Both the position numbers and the translations under genes were made by a program. The notes under the pieces were generated by a model that was not told the DNA's origin, did no database searches, and saw only the letters and a program-made list of their open reading frames with translations. This document shows positions 49,535 to 60,950 of a stretch of 64,000 nucleotides of DNA, in pieces. This DNA comes from Ensifer sp. IC3342 (GTDB lineage: Bacteria; Pseudomonadota; Alphaproteobacteria; Rhizobiales; Rhizobiaceae): assembly GCF_020193655.1 (NCBI RefSeq), contig NZ_JADYVE010000001.1:744001-808000 (forward strand), in the 5' to 3' direction. How positions within the stretch are numbered: position 1 is the first letter of the stretch; each line of letters begins with the position of its first letter.

Positions 49535-49583
49535 CCTATAATCGATTCTGTTGTGCATTGCAACAAAATTGTGCATCGCACAA
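49535..49583 (-). promoter_or_regulatory. Phasin promoter with two tandem operator-like palindromes
   Basis: On the minus strand TTGCAA (49563-49558) and TATAGG (49540-49535) are 17 bases apart. TTGTGCATTGCAACAA (49551-49566) and TTGTGCATCGCACAA (49569-49583) are adjacent dyads; the first covers the -35. The TGC/GCA layout fits PhaR-type sites, which is an inference. Confidence 0.6.
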
Positions 49584-49662
49584 ATCCGGCCTATTAACCT
49601 TGCGCGGCAAAAGGCGTTGCCGATGCCGCGCCCTTGCTGGACCCTCGCAGATGGGCCGGGTA

Positions 49663-49678
49663 TTAATAGACTGTTAAC
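49663..49678 (+). promoter_or_regulatory. CtrA box upstream of cbrA
   Basis: TTAA-TAGACTG-TTAAC is an exact match to the alphaproteobacterial CtrA consensus TTAA-N7-TTAAC. It ends 29 bases before the cbrA ATG. Confidence 0.7.
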
Positions 49679-49707
49679 GCGCAAGCGATCCGTCAATAGG
49701 CCTGCCC

Positions 49708-52700
49708 ATGCCCGAGAGACAGTATCCCTTTATCGACATTGCCGTGCATGCACGGGTGCGCGATCATTTCGCCAAGGGCGATGCGTCTGTCCTGTTTTCG
49801 AGGGATCTCGGCCGCGTATTGTGGGCCAACGACCAGGGCGCGAGCCTGTTCGGCATCGCATCCGTCTACGATTTCATCGATGCCGCTCTCGATCCGAACG
49901 ATCTCTCGCTTCGCCAGTTGCGTACGGCGGCAACGCAGCTCTCGGCCGTCGGCGACCGGCGGCAGTTGCTGGTTCGGATATCCTCCGGCTTCCGGCGCTT
50001 GCCCCTGAATGCGTCCGTGGAACTGATCCGCATCCGCCCGGGCGAAGACGCGGTGCTCTTCACCACCCCCCATAACGGGAAGGCACTGACGACCGAGGAG
50101 CGGGCAGCACGCATGATCGCAGGGCTCGACGGGCCGGATACGCATATGGCCGTGCTCGACGGCGACGGCGCGATCCTTGCGCAGTCTTCCGGTTTCGATG
50201 ATTTGGGTCTGTCGGAGGACGTTCGCCGCACACTCGTCTCGGATGTCACGCGCGACAGAGATCGGCTGATCAAGCGCCCGGTTTTGACCAGGAAAGGCGA
50301 ACTGCCCGCCGCAATCGGCACGGTATCCGACCACCCGGCCCTGCACCTCTTGTTCGCGGTGGAAGCCGTCCTTGAGGATCTCGATTCCGAAGCGGCATCG
50401 GAAGGAGCAGACGATCAGCCTTCGTCGACGGAAAGTGTCGGCCAACCCGGCGCCGACGACCAGTCGGCGATGAAGGAGCAGCCTCGCGCGGAAATCCTGG
50501 ACACGGTGTCATCGCCGGCGGATGCGGAGCAGGATGCGACCGACGGTGCGGGCCCGGACGATCAGGGAGAATTGGCACTCGAGCCCGACGAAACGACATC
50601 GGCGGCCGCGGAGTCTGCCAATCCCGATGAGCCTGCCGCAGCAACCGAGCCAGCGGCGAGCGCCGCAAAGCCAAGCGGTGCCGGCGAGACTGATGCTTCC
50701 GGTTTTGCATTCGCGCCCGGCGGTCGTGCCGTCCGCTTCGTATGGAAAATTGATGCGGAGGGGCGTTTCAGCGAGATCTCGGAGGAGTTTGCCTCGGCCG
50801 TCGGCCCCAAGGCTGCCGATGTGATCGGCGAGACATTTACCAACCTCGCGCAGCGCTATGATCTCGACCCCGACAATCGGATCGGCGAACTCCTGCGCCG
50901 ACGCGACACCTGGTCGGGCAAGACGATTCTTTGGCCGGTCGAGGGAACCAGCCTAAAGGTGCCCGTCGACCTCGCCGCCCTTCCCACCTATTCGCGGTCC
51001 CGAGAATTCGACGGCTTTCGCGGCTTTGGGATCGTCCGGGTCGCAGACGCGGTCGTCGACGAAAAAGCCAGCGGAATGGAGCTCGGCCGCTCCGCCGACC
51101 CTCGGTCAGGTCCGGTTGCCCAGCCCGCGGAGGGGAAGGACGAGACCACTGCTCAAGGAGAGCGGACGGAACCCGGAGCAGAAACTGGTTCCGACGTCGC
51201 GGCCGACGCCGAGCCGCCCGGTCGCAATGGGGAATGGGTGGATTTTGACGCCGCGGCAACGGAGCCGGCCGAGCCGGAGGATCCTTTCCGCGGCGAGCGG
51301 TCGGCACTGCGCGTTACCGAGACATCCGAGCGCGCATCGTCCGACAAGATCGTGGAGCTCGATCAGCGTAGGCCAGGGACCGCCGGGACGCTGACGCGAG
51401 GCGAACAAGCCGCCTTCCGCGAAATTGCGAGACAACTTGGCGAACATTTCGGCGCCAGTGGGGAGAACAAGGACATTGACGAGCGCTCCGAAACCGCGCT
51501 GACAAAGGAGACGCCCTCGAGCGCCGTATCCGACGTCGAAGAGCCAGACGAAACGAAAGCGACCGTTGAGCAGGAGGCGCCTGCAGCCGACGATGGAGCT
51601 CTTCCTGCTTCGCGCCTGGCCGTCGGTATGAGCAGCGAGATCCTCGACCGCCTCCCTGTCGGTCTTCTCGTCCATTACGGCGATGAGTTGCTGCATGCCA
51701 ATCCGGAATTCCTGCGCCTGACGGGGTATCGCGACCTTGAGAGTTTCTCGCGGGAAGGCGGCCTTGCCGCGCTCTTCGCCCACGGCGACGACATCGTCGA
51801 CGAGCAGCCGGACGGAACGATGACGCTGATCCGCCAGAACGGCCAGCTTGCATCGGTAAACGCGCATCTTCATTCGATCCGGTGGGAGGGGAAAAGCGCA
51901 CTCATGCTTGCGCTCGCCCCAGCAAGCGGGAACGACGGCGCACAAGCGGCACGTGACGGCGATGGAATGGCGGGCGAAGCAAGCCGCCTGCGGATGGAAA
52001 TCGACGAACTTCGCTCCATTCTCGAGACGGCAACCGACGGCGTTGTCATCCTCGGGCAGGAAGGCGATGTGCGGACGATGAATGGCTCGGCAAGCGCACT
52101 CTTCAACTACGACGAAGACGAGATCCGCGGGAAGCCCTTCGCCGCACTCTTCGCACATGAGAGCCAGAAAGCGGTGCTCGACTATCTGCAGGGTCTCTCC
52201 GGCCATGGCGTCGCGAGCGTGCTCAACGACGGCCGCGAAGTGATCGGCCGCGAGGCGAACGGAGGCTTCATCCCGTTGTTCATGACCATCGGGAGGCTTT
52301 CTTCGTCCAACGGCTACTGTGCCGTCATCCGCGACATCACGCAGTGGAAGCGCACCGAGGAGGAACTGCGCAATGCGAAGCGCGCCGCGGAAACGGCCAA
52401 CGCGCACAAGACGGAGTTCCTGGCGAGGGTGAGCCACGAGATCCGCACGCCGCTGAACGCCATCATCGGTTTTTCCGACATGATGGCGAGCGAGCATTTC
52501 GGCCCGGCCGGCCATCCCCGTTACATCGAATATGCCGGGGATATCGGCCGCTCCGGCAGGCACGTCCTCGACATTGTTAACGATCTGCTCGACATCTCGA
52601 AAATCGAGGCTGGCGAGATGGACCTCGATTTCAGCGCCGTCGATATCAACGATGCTGTTTCCGAGGCGGTGTCGCTGGTGCAGCCACAGGCCAACAGCCA

Positions 52701-53106
52701 GCGCGTGATCATCCGCACCTCGTTATCGGGATCCGTTCCGACGGTCGTCGCCGACGGCCGATCCATCAAGCAGATTGCGCTCAATATTCTGGCCAACGCC
52801 ATCCGCTTCACCCCCTCCGGCGGCCAGATCGTCGTTTCGACATCCTACGAGGCGAACGGAAGCGTCATCCTGCGGATCCGCGACACCGGGATCGGCATGA
52901 CGCGCAGCGAGCTCGACCAGGCGATGAAACCCTTCCGTCAGGTAACCACCGGCGGGCGCAAGCGCGGCGACGGTACCGGCCTCGGCCTGCCGCTGACCAA
53001 GGCAATGACCGAGGCGAACCGCGCGCAGTTCTCGATCAATTCCACGCCGAACGAAGGCACGCTCGTCGAAATTTCCTTCCCATCGCAACGCGTCTTGGCG
53101 AACTGA
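49708..53106 (+). CDS. cbrA: Cell-cycle sensor histidine kinase CbrA (PdhS family)
   Basis: The 1132-residue kinase has a long N-terminal sensor part: a PAS-like domain (about 10-120), an acidic Ala/Glu/Pro-rich low-complexity linker (about 230-330), a second PAS-like part (about 340-450), another acidic linker and two PAS domains (about 640-890). The HisKA domain reads FLARVSHEIRTPLNAIIGFS with the phospho-His. The HATPase has NILANAIRFTP, RDTGIGM and GDGTGLGLPLTK. No transmembrane helix is visible, so it is cytosolic. In S. meliloti CbrA controls DivK and CtrA and is needed for symbiosis. Assignment rests on domain order and neighbours. Confidence 0.85.
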   Translation: MPERQYPFIDIAVHARVRDHFAKGDASVLFSRDLGRVLWANDQGASLFGIASVYDFIDAALDPNDLSLRQLRTAATQLSAVGDRRQLLVRISSGFRRLPLNASVELIRIRPGEDAVLFTTPHNGKALTTEERAARMIAGLDGPDTHMAVLDGDGAILAQSSGFDDLGLSEDVRRTLVSDVTRDRDRLIKRPVLTRKGELPAAIGTVSDHPALHLLFAVEAVLEDLDSEAASEGADDQPSSTESVGQPGADDQSAMKEQPRAEILDTVSSPADAEQDATDGAGPDDQGELALEPDETTSAAAESANPDEPAAATEPAASAAKPSGAGETDASGFAFAPGGRAVRFVWKIDAEGRFSEISEEFASAVGPKAADVIGETFTNLAQRYDLDPDNRIGELLRRRDTWSGKTILWPVEGTSLKVPVDLAALPTYSRSREFDGFRGFGIVRVADAVVDEKASGMELGRSADPRSGPVAQPAEGKDETTAQGERTEPGAETGSDVAADAEPPGRNGEWVDFDAAATEPAEPEDPFRGERSALRVTETSERASSDKIVELDQRRPGTAGTLTRGEQAAFREIARQLGEHFGASGENKDIDERSETALTKETPSSAVSDVEEPDETKATVEQEAPAADDGALPASRLAVGMSSEILDRLPVGLLVHYGDELLHANPEFLRLTGYRDLESFSREGGLAALFAHGDDIVDEQPDGTMTLIRQNGQLASVNAHLHSIRWEGKSALMLALAPASGNDGAQAARDGDGMAGEASRLRMEIDELRSILETATDGVVILGQEGDVRTMNGSASALFNYDEDEIRGKPFAALFAHESQKAVLDYLQGLSGHGVASVLNDGREVIGREANGGFIPLFMTIGRLSSSNGYCAVIRDITQWKRTEEELRNAKRAAETANAHKTEFLARVSHEIRTPLNAIIGFSDMMASEHFGPAGHPRYIEYAGDIGRSGRHVLDIVNDLLDISKIEAGEMDLDFSAVDINDAVSEAVSLVQPQANSQRVIIRTSLSGSVPTVVADGRSIKQIALNILANAIRFTPSGGQIVVSTSYEANGSVILRIRDTGIGMTRSELDQAMKPFRQVTTGGRKRGDGTGLGLPLTKAMTEANRAQFSINSTPNEGTLVEISFPSQRVLAN

Positions 53107-53172
53107 GCACGAATGCTGTAAGGAAATGTTGACCCGCGGGAACCAGTTTGCCGGTTCCGGCCAGTTGTCACG

Positions 53173-54882
53173 TTGCCGCTTCGTCTCGGAACCGATCGTT
53201 TGCAGTCGATATCCAAAAGCCTCAGAAGACGCTATGCCCGTACCGGAACCGGCCTCGCTCATCCGTTGCTCACGATCTGGGCTATGCTCGCCTCGGCGAT
53301 CGTGCTGATGCCGATGCTCGCGATTGGCTGGCTCGCGGCTTCCGGCGGCAGCGCCGATTGGCCACATCTTATCGAGAACGTCATCCCGCGAGCGACCGGG
53401 CGAACGCTGCTGCTCGTCGGGCTCACGGGTGCGGCAACAGCTTTTATCGGCATCCTGACTGCATGGCTGGTGGCGAGTTGCGAATTTCCGCTGCGCCGTT
53501 TCCTTTCTGCCGCGCTCGTGCTGCCGCTTGCGATACCCGCCTATCTCGCGGCCTATGCCTTCGGCGAACTTCTCACCTTCACCGGTCCAGTCCAGGGGCT
53601 GATCCGGCTTATCTTCGGATTCCAGACGAGCCGGGACTACTGGTTCCCGGACGTGCGTTCGCTCGGCGGCGCAGTACTCGTGTTGAGCTCGGTGCTCTAT
53701 CCTTATATCTACCTCGCCTGCCGCTCGATGTTCCTGATGCAGGGGCGCGCGGCCGCAGACGTGGCGCGCACACTCGGCGCCGGCCCGCTCAAGGTGTTCT
53801 TCCGGATCCAGATCCCGATGGCGCGGCCCGCGATCATGATCGGCCTGACGCTTGTCGCCATGGAAACGCTGAACGACATCGGAGCGGTCGAGTTCCTGGG
53901 CGTCCAGACCCTGACCTTCTCGATCTTCGATACCTGGCTTAACCGCGGCAGCCTGGCCGGCGCGGCACAGATCGCCTGCATCATGCTGCTCTTCGTCGTC
54001 GCCCTGATGATGGTCGAGCGCGCCGCCCGCCGCAGGCAGCGCTTCTCCAGCCAGAAGACAACGGCCGCCGTCCACGATCTTGCCAGGCTTACGCTGTCGG
54101 GCTGGAAAAAATGGGCGGCAACGATCGCCTGCCTGTTACCGGTGCTCTCCGGCTTCGCCGTTCCCTTCTTTATTCTCGGCAATTACGCACTGAAACGCCT
54201 GGATCAGTTTCTGGCGCCGCGCCTCCTGAATGCGCTCCTGCACAGCATTCTGGTTTCCGGCCTGACTGCGCTCGTCGCCGTGCTTCTCGGATTTGTGCTT
54301 GCCTATGCCGCCCGCACCGGGCGTTCGCGCACCACGGAAGCAGCCGGCCGATTGGCCTCCTTCGGCTATGGTGTGCCCGGTACGGTTCTCGCGATCGGCG
54401 TGCTCTTTCCGCTGGCAGCACTCGACAACGCCGTCGATGCGCAGATGAGAGATACGTTCGGAGTTTCGACCGGCCTCATGATGAGCGGCACCGGCTTTGC
54501 CATCGTCTACGCCTGCACCGTCCGCTTCCTGACGATGGCAGAAGGCACGCTCGAAGCCGGTTTCCAGAAACTGTCGCCGCATCTCGACATGGCAGCACGC
54601 GCGCTCGGACGCACGAGCGGCCAGACGCTGCGAACGGTATTGCTGCCGATGATGCGGCCGGCCGTGCTAACGGCCGCGCTTCTCGTTTTCATTGAGACGA
54701 TGAAGGAACTCTCGGCAACCATCATGCTGAGACCCTTCAACTTCAACACGCTTGCCACCTTGGTCTACGAGGATGCCTCGCGCGCCAAGGTCGAAGACGC
54801 CTCTGTCGCCGCGATGATCATCGTCATCGCCGGCATGATCCCGGTGATCCTGGTGTCGAGGTCGCTGGAACGCCGTCCCTGA
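53173..54882 (+). CDS. Iron(III)-type ABC transporter permease (FbpB/SfuB-like)
   Basis: The 569-residue protein is a duplicated permease with about 12 helices and two EAA loops: 'DVARTLGAGPLKVFFRIQIPMARPAIMIG' and 'MAARALGRTSGQTLRTVLLPMMRPAVLTA'. This fused two-domain form is typical of ferric-iron importers that work with FbpA and FbpC. The start is TTG at 53173; a better ATG is not available before the first helix. No ATPase or binding protein gene is adjacent. The binding protein at 42184 is a plausible partner. Confidence 0.8.
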   Translation: MPLRLGTDRLQSISKSLRRRYARTGTGLAHPLLTIWAMLASAIVLMPMLAIGWLAASGGSADWPHLIENVIPRATGRTLLLVGLTGAATAFIGILTAWLVASCEFPLRRFLSAALVLPLAIPAYLAAYAFGELLTFTGPVQGLIRLIFGFQTSRDYWFPDVRSLGGAVLVLSSVLYPYIYLACRSMFLMQGRAAADVARTLGAGPLKVFFRIQIPMARPAIMIGLTLVAMETLNDIGAVEFLGVQTLTFSIFDTWLNRGSLAGAAQIACIMLLFVVALMMVERAARRRQRFSSQKTTAAVHDLARLTLSGWKKWAATIACLLPVLSGFAVPFFILGNYALKRLDQFLAPRLLNALLHSILVSGLTALVAVLLGFVLAYAARTGRSRTTEAAGRLASFGYGVPGTVLAIGVLFPLAALDNAVDAQMRDTFGVSTGLMMSGTGFAIVYACTVRFLTMAEGTLEAGFQKLSPHLDMAARALGRTSGQTLRTVLLPMMRPAVLTAALLVFIETMKELSATIMLRPFNFNTLATLVYEDASRAKVEDASVAAMIIVIAGMIPVILVSRSLERRP

Positions 54883-55224
54883 CGGTCATAGCTGAAGGCG
54901 GCCGCGCAAACAAAAAAAGAGGCAGCCGAAAAGCCGCCTCTGAAGTCAATGCTAACCAACAAATGCTCGAGAAAAGGTGACATCATGTCTGCGGCAACAT
55001 CGCTGCTGCGGCACCGGCCCCTGACTGGTCGGCCTCAAGTTGGTCCGACCATGCACCCCCAAATGTAAACAAGATCTTACTTTTTGACCCAACAATCTTA
55101 AGCAACCGCGCGCAACTCCGACGGTTTGGTTAATTCACGGGACGCCAACTGGTTAACGCGCGACGGCGGCTTGGAACAGCAAGGACGGCGGGATAGCAAG
55201 GAAGCCGCCATCCCGCTCAAATCA
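54883..55224. other. Intergenic region after the permease gene
   Basis: Besides the terminator at 54918-54941, the 342 bases contain no supported gene. AT-rich stretches around 55070-55130 include GTTAATTC and GGTTAACGCG, which resemble CtrA half-sites but not a full box. Confidence 0.45.
54918..54941 (-). terminator. Terminator for the acetoacetyl-CoA synthetase gene
   Basis: AGAGGCAGC and GCCGCCTCT pair with one mismatch; the minus strand then has a run of seven T. The stem is on the far side of a 280-base gap from acsA and close to the permease end, so it may serve both convergent genes. Confidence 0.7.
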
Positions 55225-57177
<1,953 letters not shown>

Positions 57178-57351
57178 GCTCTCCTCCACTCCTCTGCGTG
57201 TTTCTATACCATGCTGCAACGCAAAATAAACAGCATGCGGTCAGCTTCAACATCGCGATGACGACATTTCCATGCCAGTCGCATTTGCTTTATCCAAGCC
57301 GAAGGCCTATCCAGACGGCTCGACCCGAGAGGCAACGGCAATCCGACCGAA

Positions 57352-59187
57352 ATGACGAGACAAATCCTGCAAATATTGAGCAGTTCCGGCCTCTGGTCAC
57401 GGATCGGCCGCCGCCACCTCGTCTGGTCCGCCGCGATCGGCGTCGGCCTCGCCATCGCCTATAACGCTGCGCTGCCGCTGGTCGTTTCGACCACCGATGC
57501 CCGCGCGACGATGGAACGGATGCTCGATGCCTGGTCAGGCGGCAAAAGCAGGATTGGCGGCGAACCCGAAGTCCGGTTCTGGCCGGAGCCTGAACTGATT
57601 CTGCCCTCGGCAACGATCGAGTCGAACGAGACAAACCCGCGCCCGCTGGCACATATCGGCCGCATCACTGCGTCCTTCAGCTTGCTGGCAGCACTTCGCG
57701 GCGAGCAGGCGCTCGATGATGTCCGCTTCGTCGACCCCGTCGTCACTATCGAGCGTGCCGCCGACGGAAGCGTCAACTGGAAACGGCCGCACTGGCTGAG
57801 CCTTACCGAAAAGACGACCGAGGAGGATACACCCTTCGGCGACATAACGATCGAAAACGGGCGGCTTCGGATCCTCGACCGAACGGCCAACGGTGGCCTG
57901 GACATCGACATTCCGGCCATTTCCGGAACCGTCAAATGGCCGTCCTTTGCCGAGCGCATCAGCGCCCAGCTTTCGACGACCATTGGTGGCGAGGCGATTG
58001 ACTGGGCGTTGATCTGCGACCAACCGCTGGCCCTCTTTGCCGGCGGCAATGCCTCGCTCAGGACGTCGCTGACCTCTACCCCGTTGACCTTCTCCTTCGA
58101 AGGCATCGGTAATCTTTCAATGTATCCCTTTGCCTCCGGCCATCTGCAGGCATCCGCCCCTTCTCTGTCAGCGCTTCTTGCCTGGTATCGAGGCGGCTCG
58201 TCGCGGCTGCTTCCTGCCGGTGCCTTCAGCATCGATGCCATGGTTGCGACCGGCGAAAACACGCTCAAGCTCGATGAACTGCAACTTGCTGTGGGTGGCG
58301 CAACCGCTACTGGCGTCCTGGACGTCGCGTTTCCCGCCGGCGACACGCCGCGTATCGAAGGAACGCTCGCCTTCGACAGCATCGATCTAAACGGCCTCAG
58401 CCTCCCGACTTTGACGCCCGCGGGCGCCAGCGACCCTGCCAGCGACCCTGAATGGCGGATGGCGGAAAACTTGACCGGCGGCTGGCGCGCAGATGTGCGG
58501 CTTTCTTCGCAGGAAGTGTTCGTCGGTCCGCTGCATCTTACAGACGTAGCGGCCGGTGTCATGATCAACGGCAACCGGGCATCACTCGATATCGGCGACA
58601 GTACCTACGCAGACGGCATTCTCAGCGGCCGCTTGATGCTCTCGGACAAGGGGCTGGAACATGGCGGCCGGCTGCAGGTGAGCCTGAAGGACGCCGACTT
58701 TGCAGCTGTACTCAACAGTTTCGGCTTGAAAGGCCCGACGCCAAGCGGCCGGGGCACGCTCAATCTCGATCTTGCGACGGACCGTGCCGTCTGGGCGACC
58801 AGCGCCGCCGATCTTTCGGGGAGCCTCACCTTTTCGCTGGCCAATGGCAGTCTCGCCGGATTCGATGCGAACGCCTTCATCGACCTCATCCGGAGAGGAG
58901 AATTCTTCTCTCTCTCGCAGGCGAGTGCCGGGGTGTACGACTTCCAGGCGGCCGAGATCGACGCCCGCTTCGGCGGCGGCGTGGCGCGGCTCAACCGAGC
59001 GAATTTTGCCGGGCCGTCGGGCAGCATGTCGGTTACCGGCGTCATTCCTTATCGGACGGGCAGCCTCGCGCTTGCCGGAATGCTCGAAAACACGGAGACG
59101 ATCAAACAACCGCTGCGTTTCTTCGTCGGCGGGTCCTGGCCGAATGCGGTCATCTCGCCTCTCTCTGTCCTCGTCGAGCCGCAATAG
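57352..59187 (+). CDS. AsmA-family envelope protein
   Basis: The 611-residue protein has an N-terminal signal anchor (LVWSAAIGVGLAIAYNAALPLVV) and a long beta-rich periplasmic body of the AsmA/TamB type. Family blocks include 'KSRIGGEPEVRFWPEPELILPSATIES' near the start and 'GLKGPTPSGRGTLNLDLATDRAVWATSAADLSGSLTFSLANGSLAGFD' in the C-terminal third. AsmA-like proteins shuttle lipids between membranes or affect outer-membrane assembly. The gene is divergent to acsA2. Confidence 0.82.
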   Translation: MTRQILQILSSSGLWSRIGRRHLVWSAAIGVGLAIAYNAALPLVVSTTDARATMERMLDAWSGGKSRIGGEPEVRFWPEPELILPSATIESNETNPRPLAHIGRITASFSLLAALRGEQALDDVRFVDPVVTIERAADGSVNWKRPHWLSLTEKTTEEDTPFGDITIENGRLRILDRTANGGLDIDIPAISGTVKWPSFAERISAQLSTTIGGEAIDWALICDQPLALFAGGNASLRTSLTSTPLTFSFEGIGNLSMYPFASGHLQASAPSLSALLAWYRGGSSRLLPAGAFSIDAMVATGENTLKLDELQLAVGGATATGVLDVAFPAGDTPRIEGTLAFDSIDLNGLSLPTLTPAGASDPASDPEWRMAENLTGGWRADVRLSSQEVFVGPLHLTDVAAGVMINGNRASLDIGDSTYADGILSGRLMLSDKGLEHGGRLQVSLKDADFAAVLNSFGLKGPTPSGRGTLNLDLATDRAVWATSAADLSGSLTFSLANGSLAGFDANAFIDLIRRGEFFSLSQASAGVYDFQAAEIDARFGGGVARLNRANFAGPSGSMSVTGVIPYRTGSLALAGMLENTETIKQPLRFFVGGSWPNAVISPLSVLVEPQ

Positions 59188-59209
59188 GGGCCTGCGGCGC
59201 CGTGGGAAG

Positions 59210-60031
59210 TCAGCCTATCGCGGCAAAGGCAGCGCGCTCGTCCCTCTCGCGCTGCAGTTCCCGACGCTTCGTCACGATCGAAGCAACGAGCACGCCGAAC
59301 GCGACGACGCCGATCAGGATCGTGCAGATCGCGTTGATTTCCGGCGTAACGCCGAGGCGCACCTGACTGTAGATCTTCATCGGCAAGGTGGTGGCGCCAG
59401 GTCCCGTCGTGAAGCTCGAAATCACCAGATCGTCGAGCGACAAGGTGAAGGCAAGCACCCAGCCGGAAAAGACCGCTGGCGCAATCACCGGCAGCGTGAT
59501 CGCGAAGAACGTTCTGACCGGCGTCGCGCCGAGATCGAGCGCGGCCTCCTCGATCGACTGGTCGAAGCTCAAGAGACGCGACTGAACCACAACGGCGACG
59601 AAGCACATGGTGAAGGTGATGTGGGCGAGCGTGATCGTCCAGAACCCGCGGTCGAGCCCAACGGCGACGAAGAGCAGCAACAGTGACAGGCCGGTGATCA
59701 CCTCAGGCATCACGAGCGGCGCGTAGACCATGCCGGAGAACAGCACCCGGCCGCGAAAGCGCGTGTAGCGCACGAGCGCGAGCGCCGCCAGCGTTCCAAG
59801 CACCGTCGCGCAGGTCGCCGACAGAAGCGCGACGCGAATGGTGACCCAGGCGGCATCAAGCAGGCTCTGATTGTGCCAAAGCTGGGCGTACCATCGTGTC
59901 GAAAAGCCGGCCCAGACGGTCACGAGTTTCGACTCGTTGAACGAGAAAATCACCAGGAGCACGATCGGCAGGTAAAGGAAGCCGAAGCCGAGGATGACGG
60001 AGACGATGTTGAAGCGAGACCATTTTGCCAT
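59210..60031 (-). CDS. potI: Putrescine ABC transporter permease PotI
   Basis: The 273-residue permease has six helices and the EAA loop 'EEAALDLGATPVRTFFAITLPVIAPAVFSG'. The start MAKWSRFNIVSVILGFGFLY and the 'FNESKLVTVWAGFSTRWYAQLW' block are typical of PotI/PotC subunits. It follows potH by three bases, completing the potGHI operon. Confidence 0.88.
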   Translation of the reverse strand: MAKWSRFNIVSVILGFGFLYLPIVLLVIFSFNESKLVTVWAGFSTRWYAQLWHNQSLLDAAWVTIRVALLSATCATVLGTLAALALVRYTRFRGRVLFSGMVYAPLVMPEVITGLSLLLLFVAVGLDRGFWTITLAHITFTMCFVAVVVQSRLLSFDQSIEEAALDLGATPVRTFFAITLPVIAPAVFSGWVLAFTLSLDDLVISSFTTGPGATTLPMKIYSQVRLGVTPEINAICTILIGVVAFGVLVASIVTKRRELQRERDERAAFAAIG

Positions 60032-60034
60032 CGC

Positions 60035-60946
60035 CTACCTCCCCTCGCTATCGGCTTTCGCCTGCACATTCTGGAAATAGACGATCGGAAGCACCAGGAT
60101 GAGCAGGAGGATCGTGGCCACCGCCGAGGAGACGGGCCAGTCGCGGTTGGAATTGAATTCGTTCCACAGCGTCTTGCCGATCATGAGGGTTTCCGATCCG
60201 CCGAGCAGGTCCGGGATGACGAACTCCCCAACCGCCGGAATGAAGACCAGCAGGCAGCCGGCCACGACGCCCGCGAGCGATAGCGGAAACGTCACCCGCC
60301 AGAAGGCGGTGATCGGCGTGCAACCGAGGTCCTGAGCCGCCTCCGTCAGCGTATGATCCATCTTCTCGAGTGCCGAATAGATCGGCAGCACCATAAAGGG
60401 GAGATAGGAATAGACGATGCCGATGTAGATCGCCCAGTTGGTGTTGAGGATTATGAGCGGCTGATCGATGACGCCGATGGTTATCAGGAACTGATTGAGC
60501 AGACCTTCCGGTTTGAGGATCGCGATCCAGGCGTAGACACGGATCAGGAAGCTCGTCCAGAAGGGCAGGATCACCAGCATCAACAGTGTCGGGCGGATGG
60601 AACGCGGCGCCTGCGCCATTCCGTAGGCGATCGGATAGCCGATCAAGAACGTCAGGAAAGTGGAGACGGCCGCGATGATGAGGCTCGAAACATAGGCGTT
60701 GAAATAGAGCACGTCCTCGGTCAGCCAGACATAGTTGTCGACGGAAAACTCGCGCATTCCCTCGAGGATGCCCGAAAGGCCGCCGGCCAGATCGAAGACC
60801 GGCGTATAGGGCGGCATGGCAATCACCGTCTGCGAAAGCGAGATGCGGAAGACGATGAAAAAGGGAATGAGAAAGAAGAAGAGCAGCCAGGCATAGGGAA
60901 CGATGATGACCAGGCGGCTGGCGATAGCCGACGCAATTCTTGCCAT
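60035..60946 (-). CDS. potH: Putrescine ABC transporter permease PotH
   Basis: The 303-residue permease has six helices. Family blocks: 'WLLFFFLIPFFIVFRISLSQ', 'LPFWTSFLIRVYAWIAILKPEGLLNQFL' and the EAA loop 'TEAAQDLGCTPITAFWRVTFPLSLAGVV'. It forms the membrane channel with PotI. Four bases lie between it and potG. Confidence 0.88.
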   Translation of the reverse strand: MARIASAIASRLVIIVPYAWLLFFFLIPFFIVFRISLSQTVIAMPPYTPVFDLAGGLSGILEGMREFSVDNYVWLTEDVLYFNAYVSSLIIAAVSTFLTFLIGYPIAYGMAQAPRSIRPTLLMLVILPFWTSFLIRVYAWIAILKPEGLLNQFLITIGVIDQPLIILNTNWAIYIGIVYSYLPFMVLPIYSALEKMDHTLTEAAQDLGCTPITAFWRVTFPLSLAGVVAGCLLVFIPAVGEFVIPDLLGGSETLMIGKTLWNEFNSNRDWPVSSAVATILLLILVLPIVYFQNVQAKADSEGR

Positions 60947-60950
60947 GACT

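Noticed and set aside
51106-52563. Minus-strand 485-codon open frame opposite cbrA, and a plus-strand frame at 55942-57261 opposite acsA2
   Set aside because: Both are shadows; the opposite strand encodes full kinase and AMP-ligase motifs.
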